DNA of 47,759 nt from Bacillota bacterium (lineage in GTDB: Bacteria; Bacillota; Clostridia; Christensenellales; UMGS416). The notes under the pieces are model-generated. The model did no database searches and was not told the origin of the DNA. It saw nothing but the letters and a program-made list of their open reading frames with translations. The position numbers were made by a program, and so were the translations under genes. Numbering within the stretch: position 1 is the stretch's first letter; the number at the start of each line of letters is the position of its first letter. Positions 15,296-23,134 of this stretch are shown here, piece after piece. The stretch spans positions 1 to 47,759 of the forward strand of contig JAEYYW010000017.1 of assembly GCA_023428265.1 (NCBI GenBank). Reading direction: 5' to 3'.

Positions 15296-16101
15296 CCAAA
15301 CACAAGCTTCAATCCTTCTTCAAAAGCAGCTATCTTGCGGTGGTGCTGGCGTTTCTCTATTTACCGATCCTGGTGATGATCTATTTGTCGTTCAGCAACT
15401 CGAAATCCCGGTCGGTGTGGGGCGGCTTTACCCTGCAGTGGTACACCCACCTGTTTCAGAACGACAGCATCATGGACGCTCTGAAGACCACGTTGGCGGT
15501 GGCAGTATTGTCCGCAGTGATTGCCACCGTGATCGGCACCATGGCAGCCATCGGCATTTTCGGCATGAAACGCGGTGTACGAACGGTGATCACCAACATC
15601 ACCTATCTGCCGGTGATCAACCCCGACATCGTAACCGGAATCTCGCTGATGATTCTGTTTATCTTCTTCCGGCTCAATCTGGGATTCTGGACGATGCTGA
15701 TGGCCCACATTGCCTTCAACATCCCCTATGTGATTTTTTCCGTGATGCCCAAGCTCACCCAGCTGGATCGTCATGTTTACGAGGCGGCATTGGATCTGGG
15801 CGCGACGCCGGGGCAGGCGCTGTGGAAGATCATCCTGCCGGAGATCATGCCCGGAGTGATTACGGGGCTTATCCTGGCCTTCACGCTGTCCATCGACGAC
15901 TTTGTGATCAGCTTCTTTACCTCCGCTGATGTGCAGAATCTGTCCATCTATATCTACTCTCAGGCACGCAGGGGGGTCAACCCATCCATCTACGCACTGT
16001 CCACACTGATGTTTCTCACAGTGCTGGTGCTGCTGATCATCGTGAACCGCCGCTCGGCGCTGATCGCCGGCAAATCTGAAAAGAAAAAGCAGGAAATCTG
16101 A
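15292..16101 (+). CDS. potC: Spermidine/putrescine ABC transporter permease PotC
   Basis: The 269-residue second permease subunit has six predicted membrane helices and an EAA loop (YEAALDLGATPGQALWKIILPEIMPGV). The start codon is TTG at 15292-15294, overlapping the potB stop TGA, with GAGAGGGGG about 8 nt upstream. The overlap indicates coupled translation of potA, potB and potC. The protein ends with a lysine-rich tail. Confidence 0.93.
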   Translation: MTKHKLQSFFKSSYLAVVLAFLYLPILVMIYLSFSNSKSRSVWGGFTLQWYTHLFQNDSIMDALKTTLAVAVLSAVIATVIGTMAAIGIFGMKRGVRTVITNITYLPVINPDIVTGISLMILFIFFRLNLGFWTMLMAHIAFNIPYVIFSVMPKLTQLDRHVYEAALDLGATPGQALWKIILPEIMPGVITGLILAFTLSIDDFVISFFTSADVQNLSIYIYSQARRGVNPSIYALSTLMFLTVLVLLIIVNRRSALIAGKSEKKKQEI

Positions 16102-16124
16102 TTATAAACGAAGGAGCATGGAAC

Positions 16125-17204
16125 ATGAAGAGAATCCTCGGAATCGCGTTGGCCTGCCTGATGGTGCTGCCGCTGCTGCTCACCGCCGGTTGCGGCAGCC
16201 AGCAACAGCAAAAGGTGCTGTATGTGTATAACTGGGGCGACTACATTGAGGTGGACGACAACGGCGTGAGCCAGGTCCTGAAGGACTTCGAGGAAGAAAC
16301 CGGGATCAAAGTGGTCTATTCCACATTTGCTTCCAACGAGGAGCTTTTTGCAAAGCTCTCCAAAAACAGCGGCCAGTATGACGTGATCATCCCCTCCGAC
16401 TACATGGTGGAGCGCATGGCCAAGGCCGGAATGCTTGAGGAGATTGACAAGAGCAAGATTCCGAATTATGCCAACATCGACAAGGAATTCCAGACGATGG
16501 CATTTGACCCGGAGGGCAAATACTCCGTGCCTTATATGTGGGGCACTGTGGGCATTGTGTATAACAAGGCCATGGTGGACGATCCGGTGGACAGCTGGTC
16601 CATCCTTTGGAACCAGAAATATGCCAAGAAGATTTTCATGTATGACAGCTCCCGTGACTCGATCTCCGTGGGGCTGCTCTACAAGGGCCTGAAGACGAAC
16701 TCGACGGATGACGGCGAGCTTGCCCAGGTTGAGCAGGCGCTGATTGAGCAGAAGCCCCTGGTGCTCTCCTACACGCTGGATGACACCCGCGACAAGATGC
16801 TGGCCGGAGAGGCGGCGCTGGCGGTGGTGTATTCTGGTGACGCCGTGCTGATCCAGCAGGAGGCCGCAGACGCCGGCAAGGATTTTGGATACAGCATTCC
16901 CAAAGAGGGCAGCAACATCTGGATGGACAGCCTGTGCATCGTGAAGGGCACCAAGCACAAGGATGAGGCCGAAGCCTTCATCAACTTCCTGTGCAAACCG
17001 GAGATTTCAGCCCGCAACGCCGAATACATCTGCTATGCACCGCCGATCAAGGCCGCTTATGATGCGCTCTCCGATGAACTGAAGGCCATCCCGGCTCTTT
17101 ATCCCTCCGATGAGGAGAAGGCTCGCTGCACTTCCTATCGGGACCTGGGCGAGTATAACGCCAAGTATGAGGATGTGTGGCTGAGGGTGAAGGCCGCGCA
17201 ATAG
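16125..17204 (+). CDS. potD: Polyamine-binding lipoprotein PotD
   Basis: This is the extracellular solute-binding subunit, with a lipoprotein signal peptide ending LLLTAGC, so Cys23 should be lipidated and hold it on the outer face of the membrane. The mature domain begins VLYVYNWGDYI, a hallmark of PotD/PotF proteins, and contains SDYMVERMAKAG and VPYMWGTVGIVYN. The length of 359 is normal. AAGGAG lies 8 nt before the ATG; a strong terminator follows the stop. It completes the potABCD operon. Confidence 0.95.
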   Translation: MKRILGIALACLMVLPLLLTAGCGSQQQQKVLYVYNWGDYIEVDDNGVSQVLKDFEEETGIKVVYSTFASNEELFAKLSKNSGQYDVIIPSDYMVERMAKAGMLEEIDKSKIPNYANIDKEFQTMAFDPEGKYSVPYMWGTVGIVYNKAMVDDPVDSWSILWNQKYAKKIFMYDSSRDSISVGLLYKGLKTNSTDDGELAQVEQALIEQKPLVLSYTLDDTRDKMLAGEAALAVVYSGDAVLIQQEAADAGKDFGYSIPKEGSNIWMDSLCIVKGTKHKDEAEAFINFLCKPEISARNAEYICYAPPIKAAYDALSDELKAIPALYPSDEEKARCTSYRDLGEYNAKYEDVWLRVKAAQ

Positions 17205-17219
17205 ACAAAACGCATGAGT

Positions 17220-17255
17220 AAAGCAGAGACCCTGATACGGGTCTCTGCTTTTTAT
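17220..17255 (+). terminator. Intrinsic terminator of the pot operon
   Basis: A perfect 13-bp stem AAAGCAGAGACCC/GGGTCTCTGCTTT with a 6-nt loop is followed by TTTATT. Confidence 0.95.
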
Positions 17256-17326
17256 TGATACACAATATTACTGTGTGGTTGCGTCCTTCTCTGCCATATC
17301 CGGCAGTAGAGAACGGCGTCACATAG

Positions 17327-17350
17327 AAAAGGCGGGGGCTTCCCCCGCCT
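17327..17350 (-). terminator. Intrinsic terminator of the signal peptidase genes
   Basis: On the leftward strand a 9-bp stem AGGCGGGGG/CCCCCGCCT with a 3-nt loop is followed by TTTTCT, just beyond the stop at 17365. Confidence 0.9.
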
Positions 17351-17364
17351 CTGATTCATGCACC

Positions 17365-17949
17365 TTATCCCTCCAGCGACCCTGTGTAGCCGGAGATTTT
17401 CTCCCACTTCTCAAAAGGCCATACAATCAGATATGCCCGGCCCTTCACCTGATCCAGCGGGATTGGCCCCACCGAGGAGCTCCGGCTGTCGTGGCTGTCG
17501 TTGCGGTTGTCGCCCATCACGAAGATCATGCCCTCCGGCACCAACATTTCATCGTAATCACCAAGGATCGTATCTTTGATGTAGGGCTCCTCCAGCCGGG
17601 CGCCATTGATGTAAACACTGCCTCCTGAAACGCGGATGCGCTCACCGGCCGTGGCAATCACCCGCTTGATGATGTTTTCATCCCGGTCGGGATACTTCAC
17701 GATCACAATGTCGCCACGCTTGGGCTGCTTGAAATAGTACTCCAGCCTGCCCATCAGCACCTTTTCGTTGTCTACAAGGTTGGGCTGCATGCTGGGGCCT
17801 TCCACGGTAATGAGCTCGCCCACAAAGGCGTGCACACACAGGGCCAGGCCCACCGCCAGGGCCAGCGTGACGACCCACTCGAAAACCTCGCGCATTGCGG
17901 AGTTTTTCGGCTTGGTTCTTACTTCTTGCATGCTTGATCTGATTCTCAT
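17365..17949 (-). CDS. lepB: Signal peptidase I, copy 1
   Basis: This is a membrane-anchored serine/lysine protease that removes signal peptides from secreted proteins. One N-terminal membrane helix (VVTLALAVGLALCVHAFVGELI) is followed by the catalytic Ser in EGPSMQP, the catalytic Lys in NIIKRVIATAGE and the conserved MGDNRNDSHDSR. The start at 17949 overlaps the stop of the upstream paralogue as ATGA, so the two are translationally coupled. The protein has 194 residues, typical of Gram-positive SipS-like enzymes. Confidence 0.93.
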   Translation of the reverse strand: MRIRSSMQEVRTKPKNSAMREVFEWVVTLALAVGLALCVHAFVGELITVEGPSMQPNLVDNEKVLMGRLEYYFKQPKRGDIVIVKYPDRDENIIKRVIATAGERIRVSGGSVYINGARLEEPYIKDTILGDYDEMLVPEGMIFVMGDNRNDSHDSRSSSVGPIPLDQVKGRAYLIVWPFEKWEKISGYTGSLEG

Positions 17950-18512
17950 TGCTCCAGCTTTCCGGAATAATCCGTCAATTTCTCCACCTTGGCAAGGGGC
18001 CAAACAAGCCAGTAGGCGCGACCCACCACATTCTCCAGCGGGATCGGCCCGATTGCCTGCTCGCGGCTGTCCGTGCTGTTGGCGCGATTGTCTCCCATCA
18101 CAAAAACATTGCCTTCCGGCACGGTGACAGGGGCCAGATCAGCAAAGAGCGGATGCTGCACATATGGCTCATCCAGCGGTTTTCCATTGATCAATGTGAG
18201 GCCGTTTGCAACGGCAACCGTTTCTCCTCCCACAGCCACAACGCGCTTGATGAAGTCAAAGCGGCTGCCCGGATAGCGCACCAGCACGATGTCGCCGCGC
18301 TTGGGTTTCTGAAACCAATACTCCAGCTTGCCCACAAGCACTCTTTCACCGGTGAAGAGAGTCGGCTCCATGCTTGGGCCATCCACCAAAACGAGCTGCC
18401 CCACCCAGGTGTGCACGCCGACTGCAAGCACAATCGCAAGGAGAATGGAGACCCCCCACTCCAGCAGCTCACGGCCTGTGCCTCTCTTCTTTTCAGAGCT
18501 TTCTGCTGCCAC
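17946..18512 (-). CDS. lepB: Signal peptidase I, copy 2
   Basis: The 188-residue paralogue of the downstream gene has the same layout: one membrane helix (WGVSILLAIVLAVGVHTWVG), catalytic Ser in DGPSMEP, Lys in DFIKRVVAVGGE and MGDNRANSTDSR. The start is GTG at 18510-18512 with GGAGGAG 7 nt upstream; it begins inside the last codons of the DUF951 gene. Two active-looking tandem copies suggest duplication, possibly with different substrate preference or stage of expression. Confidence 0.93.
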   Translation of the reverse strand: MAAESSEKKRGTGRELLEWGVSILLAIVLAVGVHTWVGQLVLVDGPSMEPTLFTGERVLVGKLEYWFQKPKRGDIVLVRYPGSRFDFIKRVVAVGGETVAVANGLTLINGKPLDEPYVQHPLFADLAPVTVPEGNVFVMGDNRANSTDSREQAIGPIPLENVVGRAYWLVWPLAKVEKLTDYSGKLEQ

Positions 18513-18714
18513 TTGCGGGCTCCTCCGGCACTTTCCCCAATACCTTTTTCAGGCGTTTTTCGAAGGTTGGCCGGTCCAGCATGACGATGCGCCCGCAACC
18601 CTCGCACTTAATCTTAATATCTGCTCCAATACGGATCACCTGCCAGGTGCCGGATCCGCAGGGATGCTCCTTCTTCATCATGACCCGGTCGCCCAGGCCA
18701 AACAAATGCTCCAT
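18493..18714 (-). CDS. DUF951 family small protein
   Basis: The 73-residue protein contains the family pattern GLGDRVMMKKEHPCGSGTW and IRIGADIKIKCEGCGRIVML, with cysteines that could bind zinc. DUF951 proteins are widespread in Firmicutes and of unknown function, possibly nucleic-acid binding from the small, basic, barrel-like look. The start at 18714 has GAGGGG 7 nt upstream. Its end overlaps the start of the signal peptidase gene by 20 bp, so they form one transcript. Confidence 0.88.
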   Translation of the reverse strand: MEHLFGLGDRVMMKKEHPCGSGTWQVIRIGADIKIKCEGCGRIVMLDRPTFEKRLKKVLGKVPEEPASGSRKL

Positions 18715-18743
18715 CTGGTTTCCCCTCTGCACAATTACCATTC

Positions 18744-18752
18744 ATTATAGCA
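18744..18752 (-). promoter_or_regulatory. Extended -10 promoter of the DUF951-lepB-lepB genes
   Basis: Leftward TGCTATAAT is a perfect extended -10 box (TATAAT at 18744-18749). At -35 spacing lies only the T-run of the preceding terminator. Confidence 0.75.
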
Positions 18753-18765
18753 CAAATAGAATCAC

Positions 18766-18816
18766 AAAAAAACAAGACGGCCAGGCGCAAAGCAACAGCG
18801 CCATGGCCTGATCTTG
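18766..18816 (-). terminator. Intrinsic terminator after the HAD hydrolase gene
   Basis: Leftward, CAAGA pairs with TCTTG, with GGCC/GGCC and GGCGC/GCGCC inside, followed by seven T. The T-run doubles as the upstream edge of the next promoter. Confidence 0.92.
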
Positions 18817-18842
18817 CGCCGCGGAGCAGGCAGGCGTGTTGC

Positions 18843-19523
18843 CTATCTGCCGCGAATCATGCCCCGCAGCTGCTGCAGATTGTCACAGGTGGCGTCCGGT
18901 TGGCACCGGCCGCTCAGCGGCCTGCCTGTGCGGTTGATCCAGACCGTATACATGCCGGCGCTCTGCGCCGGCTGCACATCAAACTGCACTGAGTCACCCA
19001 CAAACAGCGCCTCCGATGCCTTCACACCCATCACTTTCATCGCCTGATAAAAGATTCCAAGATCAGGCTTATAACTGCGGGCGTCTTCGCTGGTCACCAC
19101 CGCCTGCACCTCCAGGTGTGTGTGGGCGATGGCGGCGGCTATCGTATCACGGTCGCCATTGGCCACCACACAAAGCGGCAGCGGCAGGTTTGCCATAAAC
19201 TGCCGTGTGTCAGAAAACGCCGCCGGCCTCTGCCAGGAAAGCATGATCTCGTTGAGGGCCGCGCGGATGTCCATGTGGGACTCAAACCGCTCCGCCACCT
19301 CGGTGAGTGCCTGCTCCTCCAGCTCTGCCATGCTGCGCCAGCGGATGCCGCTGTGCTCGCGAAACAGCGTTGTCGTGGCTTCCCACCAGAAATGGGCCAC
19401 GTCGCCGGGCGCTACCACTCGAGGTGTGGTCTCGCTGATGCGCCGTGACAGATCCCGAATGAGCCCGTCATCCTCGCGAACCAGCGTGCCGTACAAATCC
19501 ATCAGCAGCGCCTTGATGGCCAT
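18843..19523 (-). CDS. HAD-superfamily hydrolase
   Basis: The 226-residue protein opens with MAIKALLMDLYGTLV: the HAD nucleophile is Asp9, but the second Asp of the usual DxD is Tyr11. DxYGT occurs in 2-haloacid dehalogenases and some phosphatase-like HADs. Later motifs are PLCVVANGD, the Lys region SYKPDLGIF and ALFVGDSVQFDVQPAQSAGM. Substrate unknown. The start at 19523 has GGAGG 8 nt upstream. It lies 19 bp downstream of uppP and is followed by a strong terminator, so the two form a small operon. Confidence 0.87.
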   Translation of the reverse strand: MAIKALLMDLYGTLVREDDGLIRDLSRRISETTPRVVAPGDVAHFWWEATTTLFREHSGIRWRSMAELEEQALTEVAERFESHMDIRAALNEIMLSWQRPAAFSDTRQFMANLPLPLCVVANGDRDTIAAAIAHTHLEVQAVVTSEDARSYKPDLGIFYQAMKVMGVKASEALFVGDSVQFDVQPAQSAGMYTVWINRTGRPLSGRCQPDATCDNLQQLRGMIRGR

Positions 19524-19542
19524 GGGGCAGTCCTCCAATCGA

Positions 19543-20358
19543 TCAGAAGGCGGTCTTGAACACGATGTGCGTGACCAATGTGTCAAAGATGACCATCAGG
19601 CCCAGCACCGTCGTGTAAATACCGAACACCCATAGCTTTCCTTTTTTCACGATGTCTATAAGCAGTTTCAGAGCAAGGTAGCCTGTGACAGCCGCCACAA
19701 TCATGCCGGCAACAACAATCAGGATCAAGCTTATGTCCACCGCCTGCCCGACGCCCACCTCGACAATGTCCTTTGCCTGGAAAACCACGCTGCCCAGAAT
19801 GGCGGGAATCGCCATCAAAAAGGAAAACCGCGCCGCATCCTCCCGCTTCACACCGCTGGCCAAACCGGCAAAGATCGTGCTGCCGGAACGGGAGACCGAC
19901 GGCAGGATCGCCAGCGCTTGCGCAATGCCGATGATGAACGGCCGAAGCACGCCCATTTTTTCCATCTCGAAGCGATCGCGCTTGAAAAGCGGCGTGACAA
20001 ACATGATCACCGACGTAACAAGAAAGCCGATGCCAAGGGGCATGCCAGCTTTGCTGTTAAACGCCGCATCAATCTGATCCTTGAAAAAAAGCGCCGCGAT
20101 GACTGTGGGGATCGTGGCAATCACCAGATACAGCATCAAGGTGCTGAACGGCTTTTTGAGAAGAGCCAGCACGTCTTTCCAGACCAGGATGAATATGGCA
20201 ATGAGCGTGCCCACATGCAGCATTGTGTCAAACAGCAGCATTTCGCCTTCAACACCCATTGCCGCCTGGAAAAGCACCAGGTGCCCCGAGCTGGACACCG
20301 GCAGAAACTCCGTCAATCCCTGCACCGCGCCGAGCACCAAAGCCTGTAACCAATTCAT
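19543..20358 (-). CDS. uppP: Undecaprenyl-diphosphatase UppP (BacA)
   Basis: UppP dephosphorylates undecaprenyl pyrophosphate to recycle the lipid carrier for peptidoglycan and other wall polymers; it also gives bacitracin tolerance. The 271-residue membrane protein has QGLTEFLPVSSSGHL at 13-27 and the second motif PSVSRSGST, with about eight hydrophobic helices. GAGGTGAT lies just before the ATG. A TATAAT at 20376-20381 could be its -10 box, without a clear -35. Confidence 0.95.
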   Translation of the reverse strand: MNWLQALVLGAVQGLTEFLPVSSSGHLVLFQAAMGVEGEMLLFDTMLHVGTLIAIFILVWKDVLALLKKPFSTLMLYLVIATIPTVIAALFFKDQIDAAFNSKAGMPLGIGFLVTSVIMFVTPLFKRDRFEMEKMGVLRPFIIGIAQALAILPSVSRSGSTIFAGLASGVKREDAARFSFLMAIPAILGSVVFQAKDIVEVGVGQAVDISLILIVVAGMIVAAVTGYLALKLLIDIVKKGKLWVFGIYTTVLGLMVIFDTLVTHIVFKTAF

Positions 20359-20482
20359 AATATCACCTCAGAGGGATTATACACCATGATAGGTTGCATA
20401 TGCCAGCCAATGGCAGCCGGATTCTTTGGCGAATCCATGCCGTTGATCACCAAAGGCATAAAAGCATTCTCCCTCTCTGCGG

Positions 20483-20511
20483 TTGTGTGCGCCCGAAAAA
20501 AGTATTATGAT
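20483..20511 (+). promoter_or_regulatory. Promoter of the NAGPA-domain gene
   Basis: -35 TTGTGT at 20483-20488, a 17-bp spacer, -10 TATGAT at 20506-20511. Confidence 0.65.
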
Positions 20512-20550
20512 ATAGCCTATTGGAGAAGATAAGCACCATCGGAGGTAGCC

Positions 20551-21660
20551 TTGAGCGATCATCGGATGTATCGTGGAAACAGGGGCGGCGCCCGCGGCGG
20601 TCAACCGTCAGGCCCCTCTTCCCATCGCAGGCCTCAGAATTTGGGAAGCCGGAGCCGCCGGATGCCGGTTTGGCTGCTGGTTGTGGTTGATATCCTTTGT
20701 TTGGGTGTGGCGCTGAATGTGTTCGCCATCCTGAACTCACTGCCCTCAGAATTCAGCGGCACAAAAACAATCGGCACACTGGAGACCAAAGCCCCCTCTG
20801 CCAGCCCGTCGCCGGTTGCGTCGCCCCAAGCAAGCCCCAGCGCCCAAACCGGTGGTGCAAGTGGGCAAACGGAAGAGCCAACCAGCACGCCGGAGCCTGC
20901 GGATCTGGGTATGTGGGGCGGAAAGTTTGCTGATAAGTTTGCAACCGGCGAAGCGGAGCAAACCGAAAACTCCTATAAGAGCAAAGACATCAATGTCACC
21001 ATCCAAAAAGTTCAGCAGGACAACCTGACCTATTTCGTGGCGGATATCTACATCCGCAATCTGCAGAACTTCAGAACAATCCTGGCCAACGACAAACTGG
21101 GCAAGGCCCAGCAGGAGGCACAGGGAGAGATGGCCAAGCGCAGCGGCGCCATTCTCTCCATCAACACCGACAACTACGGAGATCTTCAAAACGGCTACTG
21201 CGTAAAGAACGGTGAGCTGGCCCGCGATACCGCCTTTGATGACATTCTTGTGATGTATACCGACGGCACGATGAAGACCTTTCTGAAGGGGCAATACAGC
21301 CTGGAAGACATCAACGACGCCTGGCAGGTGTGGAGTTTCGGCCCCCAGTTGCTGCAGGATGGCGAGCCGATGGAGAATTTCAACAGCAGGGTGAACCCTG
21401 CGAACCCCCGCAGCGCCATGGGGTATTTTGAGCCGGGCCATTACTGCTTTGTGCTGGTGGACGGCAGGCAAGGCTCCTACTCGCAGGGCCTGACGCTGAA
21501 GGATCTGTCTCAGCTGATGAAGAGCCTGGGCTGCACCGTGGCCTACAACATGGACGGCGGCCAGTCTTCCATGATGTATTTCATGGGCAAGCTGGTGAAC
21601 AAGCCCTACAAAGACGGCCGCGCGGTCAGTGACGTCGCCATCATCGGCGAAGCGAATTGA
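20551..21660 (+). CDS. Membrane-anchored NAGPA (phosphodiester glycosidase) domain protein
   Basis: The 369-residue protein has a Gly/Arg/Ser-rich cytoplasmic head, one membrane helix at about 48-67 (VWLLVVVDILCLGVALNVFAIL), a Pro/Ser/Thr-rich extracellular linker (about 75-118) and a C-terminal phosphodiester glycosidase domain. The ending CTVAYNMDGGQSSMMYF is the family hallmark. In related proteins this domain acts on GlcNAc-phosphate linkages in wall or surface polymers; the substrate here is unknown. The start is TTG at 20551 with GGAGG 5 nt upstream. It is coupled to a small membrane protein gene downstream. Confidence 0.88.
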   Translation: MSDHRMYRGNRGGARGGQPSGPSSHRRPQNLGSRSRRMPVWLLVVVDILCLGVALNVFAILNSLPSEFSGTKTIGTLETKAPSASPSPVASPQASPSAQTGGASGQTEEPTSTPEPADLGMWGGKFADKFATGEAEQTENSYKSKDINVTIQKVQQDNLTYFVADIYIRNLQNFRTILANDKLGKAQQEAQGEMAKRSGAILSINTDNYGDLQNGYCVKNGELARDTAFDDILVMYTDGTMKTFLKGQYSLEDINDAWQVWSFGPQLLQDGEPMENFNSRVNPANPRSAMGYFEPGHYCFVLVDGRQGSYSQGLTLKDLSQLMKSLGCTVAYNMDGGQSSMMYFMGKLVNKPYKDGRAVSDVAIIGEAN

Positions 21661-21668
21661 GGTGCAAA

Positions 21669-21869
21669 ATGGAAACGATCAAGAAAGCTTTGCCTCATCT
21701 GAGCATTATTCTGGCCGGCATGATGCTGACCTTTGTGATCATTGACTATTTCAACAACGCCAGAGGCCTGGTGAACAACGATGCTACAAAAGTGCTGCTG
21801 TTGATTTTCGCCATCGTGTCAGTTGTCGTGTCGGTGATGCTGATCCGCCGCCAGCGCCGGGACTATTGA
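21669..21869 (+). CDS. Small two-helix membrane protein
   Basis: The 66-residue protein has two hydrophobic helices (LSIILAGMMLTFVIIDYF and VLLLIFAIVSVVVSVMLI) and a basic tail RRQRRDY. I do not recognise a named family. The ATG has GAGGTG about 6 nt upstream and follows the NAGPA gene stop by 8 nt, so it is co-transcribed and may be a membrane partner of that protein. A strong terminator follows immediately. Confidence 0.78.
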   Translation: METIKKALPHLSIILAGMMLTFVIIDYFNNARGLVNNDATKVLLLIFAIVSVVVSVMLIRRQRRDY

Positions 21870-21884
21870 ATCAACGGACAAAAC

Positions 21885-21920
21885 ACACAGGGCAGGCCGC
21901 TGGCCTGCCCTGTGTTGTTC
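21885..21920 (+). terminator. Bidirectional intrinsic terminator
   Basis: A perfect 14-bp stem ACACAGGGCAGGCC/GGCCTGCCCTGTGT with loop GCT and T-rich flanks on both sides. It separates the rightward NAGPA operon from the leftward DAHP synthase gene. Confidence 0.9.
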
Positions 21921-21934
21921 TCAGTGCTTGTTGC

Positions 21935-22963
21935 TTAATACATCTCCGCCACTTCAAAGATCAACCGCTTGGTCTCCTCCCACCCCAGGCATGGGTCGGT
22001 CACGGACTTGCCATAAACGCCGCCGTCCAGTGCCTGTGCCCCTTCCTCAATGTAGCTTTCCACCATGAAGCCCTTGATGAGCTTGCGCAGTGTCGGGCAG
22101 TGCCGCATGTTCATCAGCGTCTCAAACACAATGCGGGGCTGCTCGCCATACTGCTTCATGGAATTGGCGTGGTTGGTGTCTATCACGACAGCGGGGTTCT
22201 TAAGCTCCCTGCGGCTGTATTCATCTGCCACCAGCATCAGGTGCTCATAATGATAATTGGGGATATTGCGGCCCGAATGATCAATGGCGCCGCGGAGCAC
22301 GGCGTGACCCAGAGGGTTGCCGGTGGTGCGCACCTCATCGTCATGATATTTGAAGTTGTGGGAGCTCTGCACCGCATAAACCGAGTTCATCATCACAGAC
22401 AGGTCGCCACCGGTGGGGTTTTTCACACCCACAGGCACATCCAAGCCGCTGCACACCAGCCGGTGCTGCTGGTTTTCGCTGGAGCGCGCCCCGATGGCCA
22501 CATAGCTCAGCAAGTCCTCCAGATATGCGTAGTTCTCAGGATAAAGCATCTCATCGGCAGCGGAAAGGCCTGACTCCCCCATCGCCCGCAGGTGCATGGA
22601 CCTCAGCGCACGGATGCCCTTCAGGATGTCTGGTTCGGCGGTGGGGTCCGGCTGGTGCATCATGCCCTTGTAGCCCTCGCCGGTGCTGCGGGGCTTGTTG
22701 GTGTAAATGCGCGGCACCAGCACAAGCTTGTCTTCCACCTGCTGCTGCAGCGCGCCGAGGCGGGCCACATACTCACATACAGAATCCTCCTTGTCTGCCG
22801 AGCAGGGGCCCACAATCATCAGCAGCCTGTCCAGCGAGCCATCGAGCACGGAGGCAATCAGCCGGTCTCGCGCGGCTTTGACACTGCGCAGGCTCTCCGG
22901 CACCGGTAGCTCGCGCAGAAAAAACTCAGGATTTGGGATCTTCTGTATTTTAACAAATGACAT
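21935..22963 (-). CDS. 3-deoxy-7-phosphoheptulonate synthase, class I alpha (AroG type)
   Basis: DAHP synthase condenses phosphoenolpyruvate and erythrose 4-phosphate, the first step of the shikimate pathway. The 342-residue protein shows IVGPCSADKE, RIYTNKPRSTGEGYKGMMHQP, GARSSENQQHR, GVKNPTGGD and IDTNHANSMKQ, with metal-site residues in place. It resembles the enteric AroF/G/H class, not the AroA-chorismate-mutase fusion common in Bacillus. GGAGAG lies 6 nt before the ATG. It stands alone; no other aro or trp gene is next to it. Confidence 0.95.
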   Translation of the reverse strand: MSFVKIQKIPNPEFFLRELPVPESLRSVKAARDRLIASVLDGSLDRLLMIVGPCSADKEDSVCEYVARLGALQQQVEDKLVLVPRIYTNKPRSTGEGYKGMMHQPDPTAEPDILKGIRALRSMHLRAMGESGLSAADEMLYPENYAYLEDLLSYVAIGARSSENQQHRLVCSGLDVPVGVKNPTGGDLSVMMNSVYAVQSSHNFKYHDDEVRTTGNPLGHAVLRGAIDHSGRNIPNYHYEHLMLVADEYSRRELKNPAVVIDTNHANSMKQYGEQPRIVFETLMNMRHCPTLRKLIKGFMVESYIEEGAQALDGGVYGKSVTDPCLGWEETKRLIFEVAEMY

Positions 22964-23002
22964 CTTGCACTCTCCGATCCGGGTGATCCATCAATTTCCA
23001 TA

Positions 23003-23011
23003 ATTATAGCA
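23003..23011 (-). promoter_or_regulatory. Extended -10 promoter of the DAHP synthase gene
   Basis: Leftward TGCTATAAT, the same 9-mer as at 18744-18752. No good -35 is visible. Confidence 0.7.
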
Positions 23012-23066
23012 CAGGGCAGAAAGACGGAACAGTTCTAACATTATTGTGTGATATTGACATTCCATG

Positions 23067-23095
23067 TTAACATAGGCATCTCAAAGTGCTATGAT
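23067..23095 (+). promoter_or_regulatory. Promoter of the MATE gene
   Basis: -35 TTAACA at 23067-23072, a 17-bp spacer, -10 TATGAT at 23090-23095 with TGC before it. A separate TTGACA at 23054 has no matching -10. Confidence 0.75.
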
Positions 23096-23134
23096 ATATC
23101 AGTTTTATGACTCGCTTGAAGGAAAGGGAATCCG

